64,000 nt of DNA from Pneumocystis sp. 'macacae' (lineage: Eukaryota; Ascomycota; Pneumocystomycetes; Pneumocystales; Pneumocystaceae): assembly GCA_018127085.1 (NCBI GenBank), contig CM030729.1:421011-485010 (forward strand). The letters run 5' to 3'. A model generated the notes under the pieces. That model was given only the letters and a program-made list of their open reading frames with translations. It did no database searches and was not told the origin of the DNA. The position numbers and the translations under genes were made by a program. Below are positions 42,534 through 54,800 of this stretch, one piece after another. Every line of letters starts with the position of its first letter. The stretch's first letter is position 1.

Positions 42534-43103
42534 TTCTGCTTATATTTTGAATAATTTGTTATTTTAAATAATTCAAATTCAACTTTTATTGACTAGTGTT
42601 AGTGTTAACTGTAAAAAATCTAATCTTTCTAAAGTATATTAAAATAAAAAGCAAAATCTTAATTACTAAACTATATAAAATAAAAATTAAAATCTCAAGA
42701 TCAAATAAACAATTATTATCAGTCAGGGTTAGGGTTTATACGTCTCAATTCATTTTAACCCCTTTTAATTCTTTAGATTTCAAAATTTAAAAAACTATTA
42801 ATAAAAAGGCTAAAGAATAAAAAAAACAATAAAAAAAACAATATATAATCTCTGTTAATATTAAATTATATTATATAAATACTTAAAAATTTAAATTACT
42901 TCAAAAATATATATTCTAAATAAAGTTCAAACTAAATTTATATAAAAGCGTATTAAGACTAAAAAAATAATAAAAACAAATAATGTTACTATTTATCTAT
43001 CATTGATTATTTTTTTTGGTATTTATTCATTACGATTCCTCGTAACTTTTTTCTACAAAAAATTAACTTAAAAATTCTCAAGTTTATTTCCTCAGTTTTA
43101 TTA
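42534..43103. promoter_or_regulatory. Core/subtelomere boundary interval
   Basis: Divergent interval between the TOG-protein gene and the first Msg gene; both promoters lie here. It contains a short telomere-like tract, AGGGTTAGGGTTTA at about 42724-42737. An open frame at 42596-42790 running through that tract is K/I-rich, has no similarity I recognise, and is not called. Confidence 0.5.
42724..42737. repeat. Interstitial TTAGGG-like telomeric tract
   Basis: AGGGTTAGGGTTTA, two units of the canonical fungal telomere repeat TTAGGG, in a region where GGG is otherwise rare. Only two units, so chance is not excluded. Confidence 0.4.
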
Positions 43104-44413
43104 ATGAGGATCTCCGTATTTTCATTCTTTGTTGGAGTAGTACATGCTCTTTTAAGAGATATAAGCGTTTCAGGTATTTATTTTTTTTTTTCACCTTGAA
43201 ATTTACATATGAAGATTCAAATTCTATTTTGGATAATACAAAATACATCGAAAATGATAACACATACTTGCATGCTTTTCCTAAACAATTATTAAGTTCC
43301 GTAGCCGAAGATGATGGTTTATTTGAATTTATAAAAAATTATCAAGCAACATGGCAAACCAAACAAAACCTAGAAAGTGAGATTATTGAGAAACTAACAT
43401 CTCGATCTACTTTTGTTGAAAAAAGAGAAACATCAAAAGGGGAAATACCAAAAGAGGATATATATTTCCTAGAACTTTTAGCAGGCTTCTTAAAAAAACC
43501 TATTACTCATTCATTATGTATGGTTGTATTACAGAAAATTTGCTCTAATATCAACAACTATATTTTACTAAGTGGACCAGAAGGTAATTTTATATCAAAA
43601 AAATGTGAAAATGTGAATGCAACATGTGGATCTTTGATAAATATGATGGCAAAATATTGTCTATATATTAAAGAAGTACAGGATAAAATTACAATTATTA
43701 CACAAGAGCTTTGTACTTATTACTCAAGTAGATGTAAAAATTTAAAAAATGCTTGTGAGAATAGCCTACAAAATTCATGTGCAACAATTGAAACTAAATG
43801 CAAAAATCTAAAAGATGACTCTAAAGCTCAAAAGGGGATTTTTGTTAATACTCACACACAAATTATTGATGTTACAGTATACGTAACAGAAGTAGTATCC
43901 CATACTCATACATCTGTAGTATTCACTAAAAAGAAATGCTGTTCAGGCAAAACTCGGTACAAGACTTGTACATCAAAAACAGCTACATGTCCTACATTAT
44001 CTACTGTCACAGAAGCATGTCCTACAGTGACATCTTCAAAAGATTCTAATCAGATACCAGCAGAGACGTCTTCAGATGAACCAATACCTACAGAAACATC
44101 TTTAGAGGAGTCTAAACCAACAGAGACATCTTCAGAAGAACCAGAGCCAACAGAAGAGTCGGAGCCGACAGGGGAGCCAACTCTTACTGAATCAACTGAT
44201 GATGAAGAGTGTACTATTACAAAGACAGTAACAATGACAAACCGATTTGGGGAAACATTTACAAAAACTGTAACAGTATCAAAAGAATCTGAGAAAACTG
44301 ATGAAAATCAAATAAATGATAAGGGTGATAGTATCAGAAAAGAAGCATTTCAAAGAGTAAGAATAATTTATTTAATTTTAGGAATAACAGCAGGAATCTG
44401 GATAATTGTTTAG
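43104..44413 (+). CDS. msg: Short Msg-superfamily surface glycoprotein with its own signal peptide
   Basis: Exon 1 (43104-43173) encodes the signal peptide MRISVFSFFVGVVHALL. A 41-nt intron joins it to exon 2 (43215-44413), giving 422 residues. The mature part is cysteine-rich with helical Msg-like spacing (LCTYYSSRCKNLKNACENS, SCATIETKCKNL), but it holds only about one Msg module, against five or so in the long genes. Next comes a T/S/E/P-rich stretch with repeats of the type PTETSSEEP, likely O-glycosylated, then TKTVTMTNRFGETFTKTVTV, then a C-terminal hydrophobic segment (LILGITAGIWIIV) fitting a GPI-anchor signal. No CRJE is present, so the gene should be expressed from its own promoter. 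It is the Msg gene closest to the core, as described for the non-CRJE families of P. jirovecii. The subfamily is not assigned. Confidence 0.8.
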
Positions 44414-47400
44414 GATATAAAGAGCATTTATTTGTTTATATTTTGCTATAATAATTTTTAATGTTGATGTTTCTAGAAATAATTGTTATTTATGAAAATA
44501 TAATTTATGAAAATACTTAAGCAATAAATTCAACCATCAGATTATATAATAATAGAACATATCAATAAATTATTACATTTAAGTCATTCTTTTTAATCAT
44601 AAATTGTAGTTTCTAAAATGGATTTTTTACTATTTACATTTTTTATTAAACTAAAAAATATAGTAGAAAAGAAATACAATTATTTAATTATTTTAGAAAA
44701 CTATTAAAATGTCTTAAGATTAAATTTATTTTTACAAAGTATTTTTTCTTTTTTAAAAGTTTTTCCGAATTTTTTGTATAACCTTTTTTTAAGATAAAAT
44801 ATACTTTTATATAATATTTATAACTCAAAAAACCCAATAACTATGATATTTTCATAAAAAATATAAGATTAAAATTTTTTAATATAATTATAGTTTTTTA
44901 ATCTGAAGGTCAAAAATTCTTGCTGAAACATATATTAAAAAGTAACCTCCATCTATATTTTCAAAAATTTTATAAACTATTATAATCAAATAAAAAAATA
45001 TGAATTTCATTTTTAACACAATTTTTTCAAACTTTTTATATTTCAAAAATACTAAATAATTAAAGAAAATGCATACAATCTTTTTAAATAAGTTATACAT
45101 TGAAAATATGATTAAACAAATATAACATAACATAAAAAATTATTTTTTTGGATCAAAACTAAAAAAAATCATATAAAACTTTCAATAAAAATTAACAATC
45201 AAAAAAATGATGACATAAAAATGATTACTAAATAAAAAAATGCTTTTTAAAAACAATCAAAATCAAAATAAATATAAATTTAAATAGAGAATAATTTTTT
45301 AAAACAAAAAATATATTTAACAAAAAATATAAATATTTTATAGAAATAAAAAATTTAAAAAATCTATAAAATATTAATATAATAAGTAATAAAAAAAGAA
45401 AAACACACAATAATTTAAACATTTATTTAAAAGAAAATAATTCTCAAAATTTTATCAAAACTAATTTTAACTAAAAGATAACAAAAACCAATAAATAAAT
45501 ACAAAAAAATCAATATATATATATAATAAACTATTTATTTTATACATTTACTCAATATGACTATATAATATATTTTAAAACAATGTTTAACTAAATAATA
45601 TCTCTATCACATTCTGAATTGTACATATTTTCTAAAAGTTCCGAAAATTATAAACAAAATATGAAAACATAAAATAATATTATGTACTTTTAAAATCACA
45701 TAATCTAAGAAAAAATCATACTAAATATATAAATAAAAAATATCACGGATTATTTAAGAAAATAGATAGATCTTACTTTTCTATATATTATATATATTAC
45801 TATGTACAAAACAAAATAAATTAAAAAATTACACTAAAACACTTAAAGCTAGTATAAAACTTCTAAAAATTATCAATATCTTTGAGAATATTAATAATCA
45901 AATAACATCAAAAAAATTTAACTGACAAGTGTATTATAATTCCTTAAAAATTTATTCATTTTTTCAAAGAAAACCAAAATAATAAACTCTAGAAAACTGA
46001 AAAACACGAGTTATTTTTCAAAATAGATTTTAATAAATCTATAAGACTCTAAATTAGAAGAAAACACAAATAACTAAAACAAATGTTTCAACTAAGAAAT
46101 CCTATTTTATAAATCTTAGTATGTATATTATATTATACAAAGATAGTGCAAATAAAGGGTATTAAAAATTTCCCTATTAAAGATCTGAATATTAAGATTA
46201 AACTTTTCAATAATCCTATTAAAAAAATAAATAAGATAATGTATTGCACTATTGTCCAAATTCATAGAAATGACAAAAAATTAAAAAGTAATTGTTACAT
46301 AAAAATTTAAAAAGGATAAAAAATATCAATCTTAATTTCTAGAATAACAAACAAAGTAATTGTAATTAACAACAAAAATAAACACCATAAAAATTATATC
46401 CTTTTTTATTCAAGATTAATAGAATTACAAAATTATTTGTGCAACAATTTCGAATTTTTTAATAACTAGAGTTAATGTTAATAACAACCATACATAATAA
46501 AACAATATATAAAAACTTCACAAAATTTTGTCCAAATACATTAATAATCCATAAACAATGACATTAATAGCAATATTAATACCAGTAACTATAGGAGAAA
46601 AAAAGAAAAATAAACCAAAAAAACAAATCTTGACTAAATAAATAAAAATTCTAGAATCCAAAATAAAAGTTAGTATATATATTATGGTAATCTTTATAAT
46701 ATAAAACAAAGGGAAATATGCATAGTTACTCTATAGCAAGAAGGGATAAAAAAAATAAAAAACTTTCAAAAAAGATACAAAGGATCTATTAAATTTTTAA
46801 AAATCTAAAAAAATTTAATAAAAAATCTAAAAAACATCTAAAAATACATAATATATACCATACATATATATATTCAGTAAATAAAAAAAACTTGCAAGAA
46901 GACATATTACAATGCACAACAAAACCTAATGAAACAACGAAGTATTTTAATATTTATGCAAAATATTTGGTTTCTAAATGTCAAAAAATTAGGATTCGTA
47001 GAAAATTACAATCTAATAACATCAAAATACTTAGAATTAAAATGACAAAAAAATAAAAAAAAGAATAAATAAATACATTTTAAAAATTTAAAAATCAAAA
47101 AATTGTAAAAACATAACACAAAAGAAATATATAGATATAAAAAATTACAAAAGAAAGTATGAATATACTCAAAAATAGTATTTTTTAAAACAGTAAATTT
47201 CAAGAGAAAAACTAATTTAACTGTTCAAAATAAATCTAATATAACCAATCACATGTCATTGTGCAGAAAAAGAAATATTTATACTCCACACATTTAATAA
47301 AATAAATACATACGAACCGATAGTAAAATTTATACACAAAATCTACTTTAAAAATATTTAGAAATATTTTACATATAAATTTCTAATAAATTCAATGAAA

Positions 47401-47938
47401 ACATAAGACCTAATATATATTAAACATATTTGATCTCATAATAAAATAAAACTTAAATCACATAATTAGATACATATAGCGTCTCTAAATTAAAAAATAT
47501 AATTTAGAGCATAGAATTTAACTGAAATTTTACCTAAATCTTAAGAATCTTAGCCAAAAATATATTTAGTCCTGATTCAAAAATTTAATAAAATATAAAA
47601 TTAAAATATCTAGAAAAACAAAAGTATTGATAATAAATAAATAAATATGTATACTAGGATGTAAAAATCACGAAACGTATCATTAAATAAAATTATACAG
47701 TTTATAATTAGGTGATTTTTTTTCGAAAAACTTATTTTTCCTAAAAATTCATATTAATTTATTAAAAGAAAATAACAAATTTATTAAAAATATAAAAATA
47801 AACAATAATATTAAAAACTAAAGCTTATCTATTTATTATCTACTATATATTATTTTTTTAAAGACCGAAACGCGCGTATTTTTTATGTCAAAATTCATTT
47901 TATCTATTAATAGTAATTTTTTCATTTTCATTTAATTT
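44414..47938. other. 3.5 kb AT-rich gene-free gap inside the Msg cluster
   Basis: No supported gene between the two leader-type Msg genes. The top strand is A-rich and carries more C than G, the opposite bias to 1-6000. Minus-strand open frames of 60-80 codons are F/I/L/Y-rich low-complexity products of A-runs and are not called. The last few hundred bases must hold the promoter of the 47939 gene. Confidence 0.6.
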
Positions 47939-50900
47939 ATGAAAACCTTTGTATTTCTTATCCTCTATATAACACATGTATTTCCAAGAAGCATTAATAT
48001 TCAAGGTAATTTCTTTTTTCCCTGATATTTTTAAATTTTATTTTTTAGAGATTATTAATAAAAAATCAAACTTATTGCAGGAAATAAGGTATGGTAACTT
48101 TTAATTGGCATGAAATATACAAAGTTAATAAGATTTGAGTTATAGCGGGATAGATTTTTATTCAATGTTTATGAAAATTAATATTCATAATGAATGCCAA
48201 TTATTCGCATTGTGTCAAGAATTGTCTCGTGCATACAATAATTTAAATAATTTAGATCCTATACTGACTAGTATATGTAATAAAGAAAGCAAATCTGTTA
48301 ATTGTCGAAAAATTTTAAAAAAAACTCAAAATAACTTCCTAAATTTAAGACCAATACTAGCCGAATTAGTTAAAAGACAAAAATATATAGAAAGAACAGA
48401 AGAAGAAACTAAAGAGGATCTTATTCTTTCTTTTATTTTAAGAAAATATTCTAAAAATGTATCACAATGTAAAAGCAAACTAAAAAATTATTGCGAACTT
48501 ATAAAAAAAATAAATGTAGGTTTGGATAATGTAGATCCAAAACTAAAGGAAATTTGCAATAGCGATGAAAGAGATGAAAAGTGCACTGGAATAAGAAGAC
48601 ATGCCGGCAGATTATCTGTTAAGCTAAAAAAAAGTCTTAGAAGTAAACTAAAAAGGATAGAAGAAAATAAGGAATCATTAACAGATGATGAATGTACAAA
48701 ATATCAAATAGAATGCATGCTTTTGGAAGGAACATATCCGAACTTAGTTAGTATTATGTGCAGCACACTGATAATTATCTGTTATGAAAAGAAGCAGAAA
48801 AATCTGGCAAAAGAAATCCTTTTTAGAGGACTTAAAGGGAATCTTAAAGATGTTGGCTCATGCAATAAGAAAATCAAGGAAATATGTATAGAACTGTACA
48901 AAGAAAGAGATGAATTAATGGAAATGTGTCTTAATCAAGAAAATATATGTCAAGATCTCGTAAAAACAGCTCAAAAAAACTGTGAAGATCTAAAGAGAAA
49001 TATAAAATCAGAAAAAGAAAACTTGAATAATCAAACATGTCGTTTATTATTTAAAGAATGTCACTTTTATCAACCAAACTGTAAAGACTTAGATGAACAC
49101 AATTGTAAAGAAATCATAAAAGAATGTGAGAATAAAGGGATTATATATTTACCTTTTGTTCGCCCTTTTAGCCCTATAGAACCTCAAATTACATTAAGGG
49201 AGGAAATAGGTCTAAATGAGCTTTATAAAAGCACAGAATTTGAAGAAATTCTCACAGAAAAGCCTAAAAAAAAAGCGCCAATTTATATACTTCCATTATT
49301 AATTAAAAATTCAGGTTTAGACCCTGATGATGATGATGATGATGAAAAGGATGAAATATGTGAAGACGAGTTAAACAAAAAGTGTGACTTTTTAGAAAGC
49401 CTGAAAAATAATATGGAAAATATCTGCAAAGATGATAAAAAAAAGAATTGTGAGAAGAGGAATCAATTGTCAGAAAAATGCAATAATCTAAAAAAAAATC
49501 TTTATAATAAAGATCTTTCTAGCATTGAAACTTCAGAACCATCTAAACTTTTCTCTTGGATGCGTCTGCCAAAATCACTTACAAAGGAAGATTGTACACA
49601 TCTGTTGTCGGAATGTTTTTATCTAGAAACACATTGCGTAAAAAATCTCAATTTAACTTGCAGAAATGCAAAAATCGCGTGTTATCGAGAAGGACGCATT
49701 ATGAAGACAAATAAAATGCTACAGGAAATATTACGCGGAATGCTTCATAATCTAGATGATTATACCAATTTTAAGAGATGTCAGCAAAAACTGATCGAAG
49801 AATGCAAGACACTTAAAAATAGAAGTGATATATTTTTTTTTCTATGTCTTGAATCAATGTATACATGTTTGGAACTCCAAAATGTTATACAAACGAAAGA
49901 AACGAATTTATTCGAAGTTTTAGGTGAAAAAAGAGATAGACCAACGAACCAAGACTGTTTTGAACTTGAAAAGTTGTGTAAAGAACTAGAAAGTGATTCG
50001 GAATTAATACATAAACCGTGTTCTACACTAAAAAGACACTGTATTTTTCGGGACAACTCAATGCAGCTAAAAGATTATTTACTGGAAAAAAAAAAAAATT
50101 CTTTTTCAAACATAACTCAATGTAAAAAAAATTTAAAAAAAGAATGTAATAAATTATTTAAAAAAGAAAATCTATTTAATTATTCATGTGTTGAACAAGA
50201 AGAATCGTGCGATTTAATGCATCTAGAAGTATTAAAACATTGTGCAGCACTAAAGAATAATATGGAAACTCTGGATATATTGGGCCAAATAACTCAAAAT
50301 AGTGAAGAACTCTGCATGCTTTGGGGAGGTTATTGTGAAAAGTTATCACCAAATTGCAATGATCTTTTAGAAAAGACGGCAGGGAAAGATGAAGGACTTT
50401 GCACACAATTAAAAAACAAATGCGAACTATTCTTTCAAAAAAAAGAAATGAAAAATGCATTAACTTATGAATTAGAAGGTAACCTATCTTCAGAAGAAAC
50501 ATGCACAATAATACTTAACGAGTATTGTGCAAAAAAGAGAAACATAAACAGCACTATAGTTATCAGTCCATGCGAAAACGGTACTAATAACAGTGAAGAA
50601 TATAGAAAAGATCTTTGCAGAGAATTAGCTACTCAAATAAAAAACCGCTGCCCAGAATTATTAAATGAAATTACGAAAATTGCTGAAAATCTTGAAGAGA
50701 GACAAAAAGAATTTGAAAAAATCAAAAAAGAAGCAAAGGAAATAATGGAAGAAATCAAAATTATCTTATCAACACAAAAAACAAATGATAAAGTACAAAA
50801 TGATATTATCTCTAGTGTATCTAATCTATTAAATAAAGTAAGAAATAAAAAAACAAATAGAATAATAAATTTTAAGCTAGTAAAAAGAGAAAACCTAAAA

Positions 50901-51491
50901 ACACATGATATAGAGAAAGAAGGAATAGCATTCAATTTAGTGACATATATGTTTGAGATATATTTAGATTTAAAGGAAATATGTAATCATTTATCAGAAA
51001 ATTGTAAATTTAAAAAAGAATGTAGTTATGAGGAGTCCTGCAAAAAAATGGAAAACATATGTACGGGTTTAGAATTATTAGAAATTATGCCACGAATGAC
51101 AAAAACAATTACTGAGAACTTAACAATCGTAGAGAAAACAACAACACTAACAACAATAATAATTACGGAAGAAACTAAAACCACAAAAATCTTTGAAAAG
51201 AGCTCCACAAAAAAATTATGTACATCTATTTTTACAACAGATATACAGATTACGCATACATCAACACATATAAGTACATCCACACAAATATCAATACATA
51301 CAAATATATTCACACAAACATCTACACTAATATCAACAGTTACATTTACAAAATCATGTGATTCAACAAAATATATAACAAAGACTCTAGATGAACTAAA
51401 AAATATAAAACCAAGTGAAGGGTTTAAAATCGATGCGTGGAATGCTATAAAGGGACTAATAATAATAATGATTGTTTCATTTATGATTTAA
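47939..51491 (+). CDS. msg: Long Msg-superfamily surface glycoprotein with its own leader (three exons)
   Basis: Exons 47939-48005, 48049-48088 and 48146-51491 join in phase to 1150 residues. The first encodes a signal peptide (MKTFVFLILYITHVFP). The body has repeated Msg modules, each with a C-K-x-x-L-x-x-x-C pattern followed by a longer cysteine helix (CKSKLKNYCELIKK, CNKKIKEICIELYKERDEL, CQQKLIEECKTLKNRSDIF, CKKNLKKECNKLFKKENLF). It has a poly-Asp run near residue 430, a coiled-coil-like segment, a T/S-rich region with HTSTHISTSTQIS, and a C-terminal hydrophobic segment ending MIVSFMI as in the CRJE genes, so a GPI anchor is likely. No CRJE precedes it. It looks like a family close to the CRJE type but independently transcribed. 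Confidence 0.82.
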
Positions 51492-51735
51492 AGGAGATAA
51501 GAAATATTTAGAAAAGCATTTATATTTAAAAAATATGAGAAACCAGAATAAAATAGAAAAAAGTAGAGTAAGGGTAATATCTTAAATATCAATTCGGAGT
51601 GCATTATAATAAAAAAATCACATATTTTCTAGACAATTAACCTAAATTTACTTGAGTAGTCTTTCATTTTCTACTCTTATAATTTACCTTCTATTTTGCG
51701 TTTACCCCACATTTACCCCGCACAAATTTTGGAGT
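51492..51735. other. Intergenic region between leader-type and CRJE-type Msg genes
   Basis: AT-rich DNA ending in two or three TTTACCCC-type units at 51698-51724. The change from AT-rich to GC-rich DNA falls at about 51690. Confidence 0.5.
51698..51724. repeat. TTTACCCC-type tandem repeat (short copy)
   Basis: GCGTTTACCCC then ACATTTACCCC then GCACAAATTTT; two units of the 11-bp repeat that is longer at 55035. Confidence 0.8.
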
Positions 51736-51864
51736 TGTCACGTGACACAAAAGATAAGGGGCACACTGACACTACGTTTATCTCACGGTTGGTCTTTGCG
51801 TGAAAGCTTAAAATGACCCGGCAAACTCGCCTTTCAGGTCGTCGGCCTGAATTTGGCGCGGGGG
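51736..51864 (+). promoter_or_regulatory. Conserved block upstream of CRJE with 12-bp palindrome, copy 1
   Basis: Starts with the perfect palindrome TGTCACGTGACA (51736-51747, CACGTG E-box core) and continues with GGGGCACACTGACACTACG, TTTATCTCACGGTTGGTC and ACCCGGCAAACTCG up to the CRJE. The same block, in the same order, precedes the 55238 gene. A silent CRJE gene needs no promoter, so this is more likely a homology or recombination module than a simple promoter; that is inference. Confidence 0.75.
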
Positions 51865-54800
51865 GCGGCGCGGGCGGTTAAGAGGCGGGCGCAGCAAGCA
51901 CAGAGTGATGGGATTGATGAGGACCATATTTTGGCATTGATTTTGAAAAAAGATAATCTAGAAGAAACACCATGCAAACAACAACTAAAAGAATATTGTA
52001 AATATTTGAAGAAAATAGATGAAAAATTTACTGTCTATCCAAAATTAGAAGAAATTTGTAAAGATGAGGATGTAAAAAAATGTAAAGATCTAAAAACTAA
52101 TGTTGATAAAAAACGCGATAGTTTTAAAACAAAGCTTCAGCAAGCATCTGGAAAACCGATTTCACAACTAACAAAGGAGGATTGTTTACATCAGAAAGAA
52201 TGTCTGTTTTTAGAGGATGCATACCCTAACGAACTTAAAGAGAACTGTAATAAGTTAAGAGTTAATTGTTATCAAAAAAAGCGCAAAGAAGTAGCAGAGG
52301 ATGCCCTTTTAAGGGCACTTAGCGGGAGTCTTAAGCAAGAAGACTCATGTAAAGAGGAGCTCAAGAAAGTTTGCTTAGAATTGAGTGGAGAAAGTGATGA
52401 ATTGACGGTGCTGTGTTTCGACGAGCAAACGTGTGGAAGCCTTATAGCTAAGAAAGAAAGTATCTGTGAATCCCTCAAAAATGAACTTAAAGATCTGGAA
52501 AAAAAAGATGGGTTGGAAACGAAATGCCTGCCATTACTTAAGAAATGCTACTTTTACAGCACAGATTGTAATGATAAAGATAAACCACAATGCGAGAAAC
52601 TCAAAAGTAGTTGCGAAGAAAAGGGGATAATTTACGAGAAACCGGGTTCAGACTTTGAGCCCACGCGGCCGGGGCTTACAGTGACAGAAGAAATAGAGCT
52701 GCAGGAGCTTTATGAGGAGGCAGCAAAGGAAGGGGTCTATATTAGGAGGCCACCCACAAGAGATGCAACTGAACTTTTGCTCCTGTTGAGTCAGAGTAGT
52801 TCAAAATCGGATATCAAAGAAAAGTGTAAAGAAGTACTTGAGGAAAAATGCAAGGACCTTAAAGAACATGGACTTCTGAAGGGTTTCTGTGATGAAAGCA
52901 CTAATAAAACAAGTAATAATGGAACAGAAGAATGCGATAATTTGCAAAAAAAGCAGATGACGAGCATCACAACTCTTACTACAAAAATCGAAAATGCATT
53001 TCTTGTTTCAACTGGCAGAAATACCATTGGATGGCATGATCTACCCATATTTCTTAGTGAAAAGGATTGCAGAACTCTGGAGTCAGATTGTCTTTATTTA
53101 GAAGGTCAAGGGCCTACTGACAAGCCTTGTAGTAATCTAAGAGCGGCGTGCTACAAAAGGGGGCTCTATGCTGTGGCAAATGAGGCGTTGCAAAGCGAAT
53201 TGCGGGGTTCATTGCAGGGTTCAAATCCAACGTGGTTTGATGATCTTCAAAAGAAGTTGGTAAAAGCCTGCAAGGAACTAAAAGAACAGAGTGATGAGCT
53301 GTTCGTGCTGTGCATGGATCCGAAAAGCACAGCGCTTACGCTTTCAACAGACTTGCGGATGAGGGCAGTTTATTTGCAGGAGCTCTTGAATGAAAAACGG
53401 GATTTCCCGACGAGAAAGGATTGCAAGGAGTTGGAAAAGAAGTGTAAGGACTTGGGACCGGATTCAAGGGAGATTGGGTGGCCGTGTCACACACTGAATC
53501 AACATTGCAACCGGTTGAGGAGTGCAGAACAGTTGGAGGAGGAATTACTAAAAGAAAAAATAAAAGGCTTAGATGAGTTTGATTCGTGTCTAAAAAAGTT
53601 GGGTGAACGATGCAATACATGGAGTAGGAGGAGGGATCGGTTTGCTCTTGCATGCCTGGCGCAGAATGTTACGTGCAGGATTATCACGAAGAGCGTCAAG
53701 TCCAAGTGTGCAGCATTAGATGGACATATGAAAACAGAAAAAGTTGTAGAAAAGGCAAAGGAAAATAATGGAGAAAAAGAAAATATATGTACCAATTGGA
53801 TGCCCTATTGCAGCAAATTTATGTCGAGTTGCGAAAATCTAGTGACTAATGGTGAAGAAAATTGCAAAAAACTCGAAAAGGAATGCGAAACAGTCATTAA
53901 ACGACTGGAATTGGAAGAGAAAGTAGTCGCTGAACTAAAGGGCCACTTGAAAACAGAGGATGAATGTAAAACAACACTCGACGGATACTGCACGGAATGG
54001 AAAAAGGCAACTAATTCACTTAAAACTTTATGCACAGATAACAATGGCAAAAACAATGATACTAAAGTTAGAGAAGAGCTTTGTAAAAAGCTAGTACAAC
54101 AAGTGAAAAAGAGATGCCCTGAATTAAAAGAAAAACTTACAGAAGCTAAAGAAGTCTTGGTAAAAAAAGAAAAAGAGTATAAAGATATCAAAAAGAAAGC
54201 AGAAGAAGCGATAGATGCAGCAAACCTTATCTTATCTGTAACGAAGACTGCAGGTAATAAAGAAGAAAATAAAACTGCAGCAGCGGCAGTAGCAAACAAT
54301 GAAAAACAATTCAAGCTTGTTAGAAGAGATGCACCAGCAAAAGTGCATGTGACAGAGAAGGAATTTAAGGCATTTGATTTGGTGTCACAGGCGTTGAGTT
54401 TATATGTAGAGCTAAAGGAGATATGCGACGATTCAGTGAAGAAGTGTGGATTCAAAGGAGAATGCCCGCAATGTGAAGATGCATGTGGAGAAATAAATAC
54501 AATATGTTTGAAATTAGAACCATTAAAAGTGAAGGAGCATGAAGTACACACAGAGACAAAGACAGAAACAACGACGACGACTAAGATAGTCGGACAAGGA
54601 GGAAAGACAGAAGACGTAGAAAAATGCACGTCTATTCAGACAACGGATACGTGGGTCACGAAGACATCCACATACACGAGCACGTCTACATCCACATCAA
54701 CTTTTACGTCTACAGTGACACTAACATCGACAAGACGCTGTAAGCCTACTAAATGTACGACAGGAGATGAGGCGGGGGATGTAACACCAAGTGGGGGGTT

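Noticed and set aside
42596..42790. 64-codon frame with many Lys and Ile
   Set aside because: No similarity, lies in a divergent promoter interval and runs through the telomere-like tract.
44888..47203. Minus-strand frames rich in Phe, Ile, Leu and Tyr
   Set aside because: Caused by A-runs on the top strand; no start context, no domain, no splice joins to other exons.
53805..54629. 274-codon open frame antisense to the CRJE-type Msg gene
   Set aside because: It mirrors the Lys/Glu/Cys-rich Msg frame, giving a Phe/Ser-rich product with no similarity; similar shadows occur opposite the other Msg genes.
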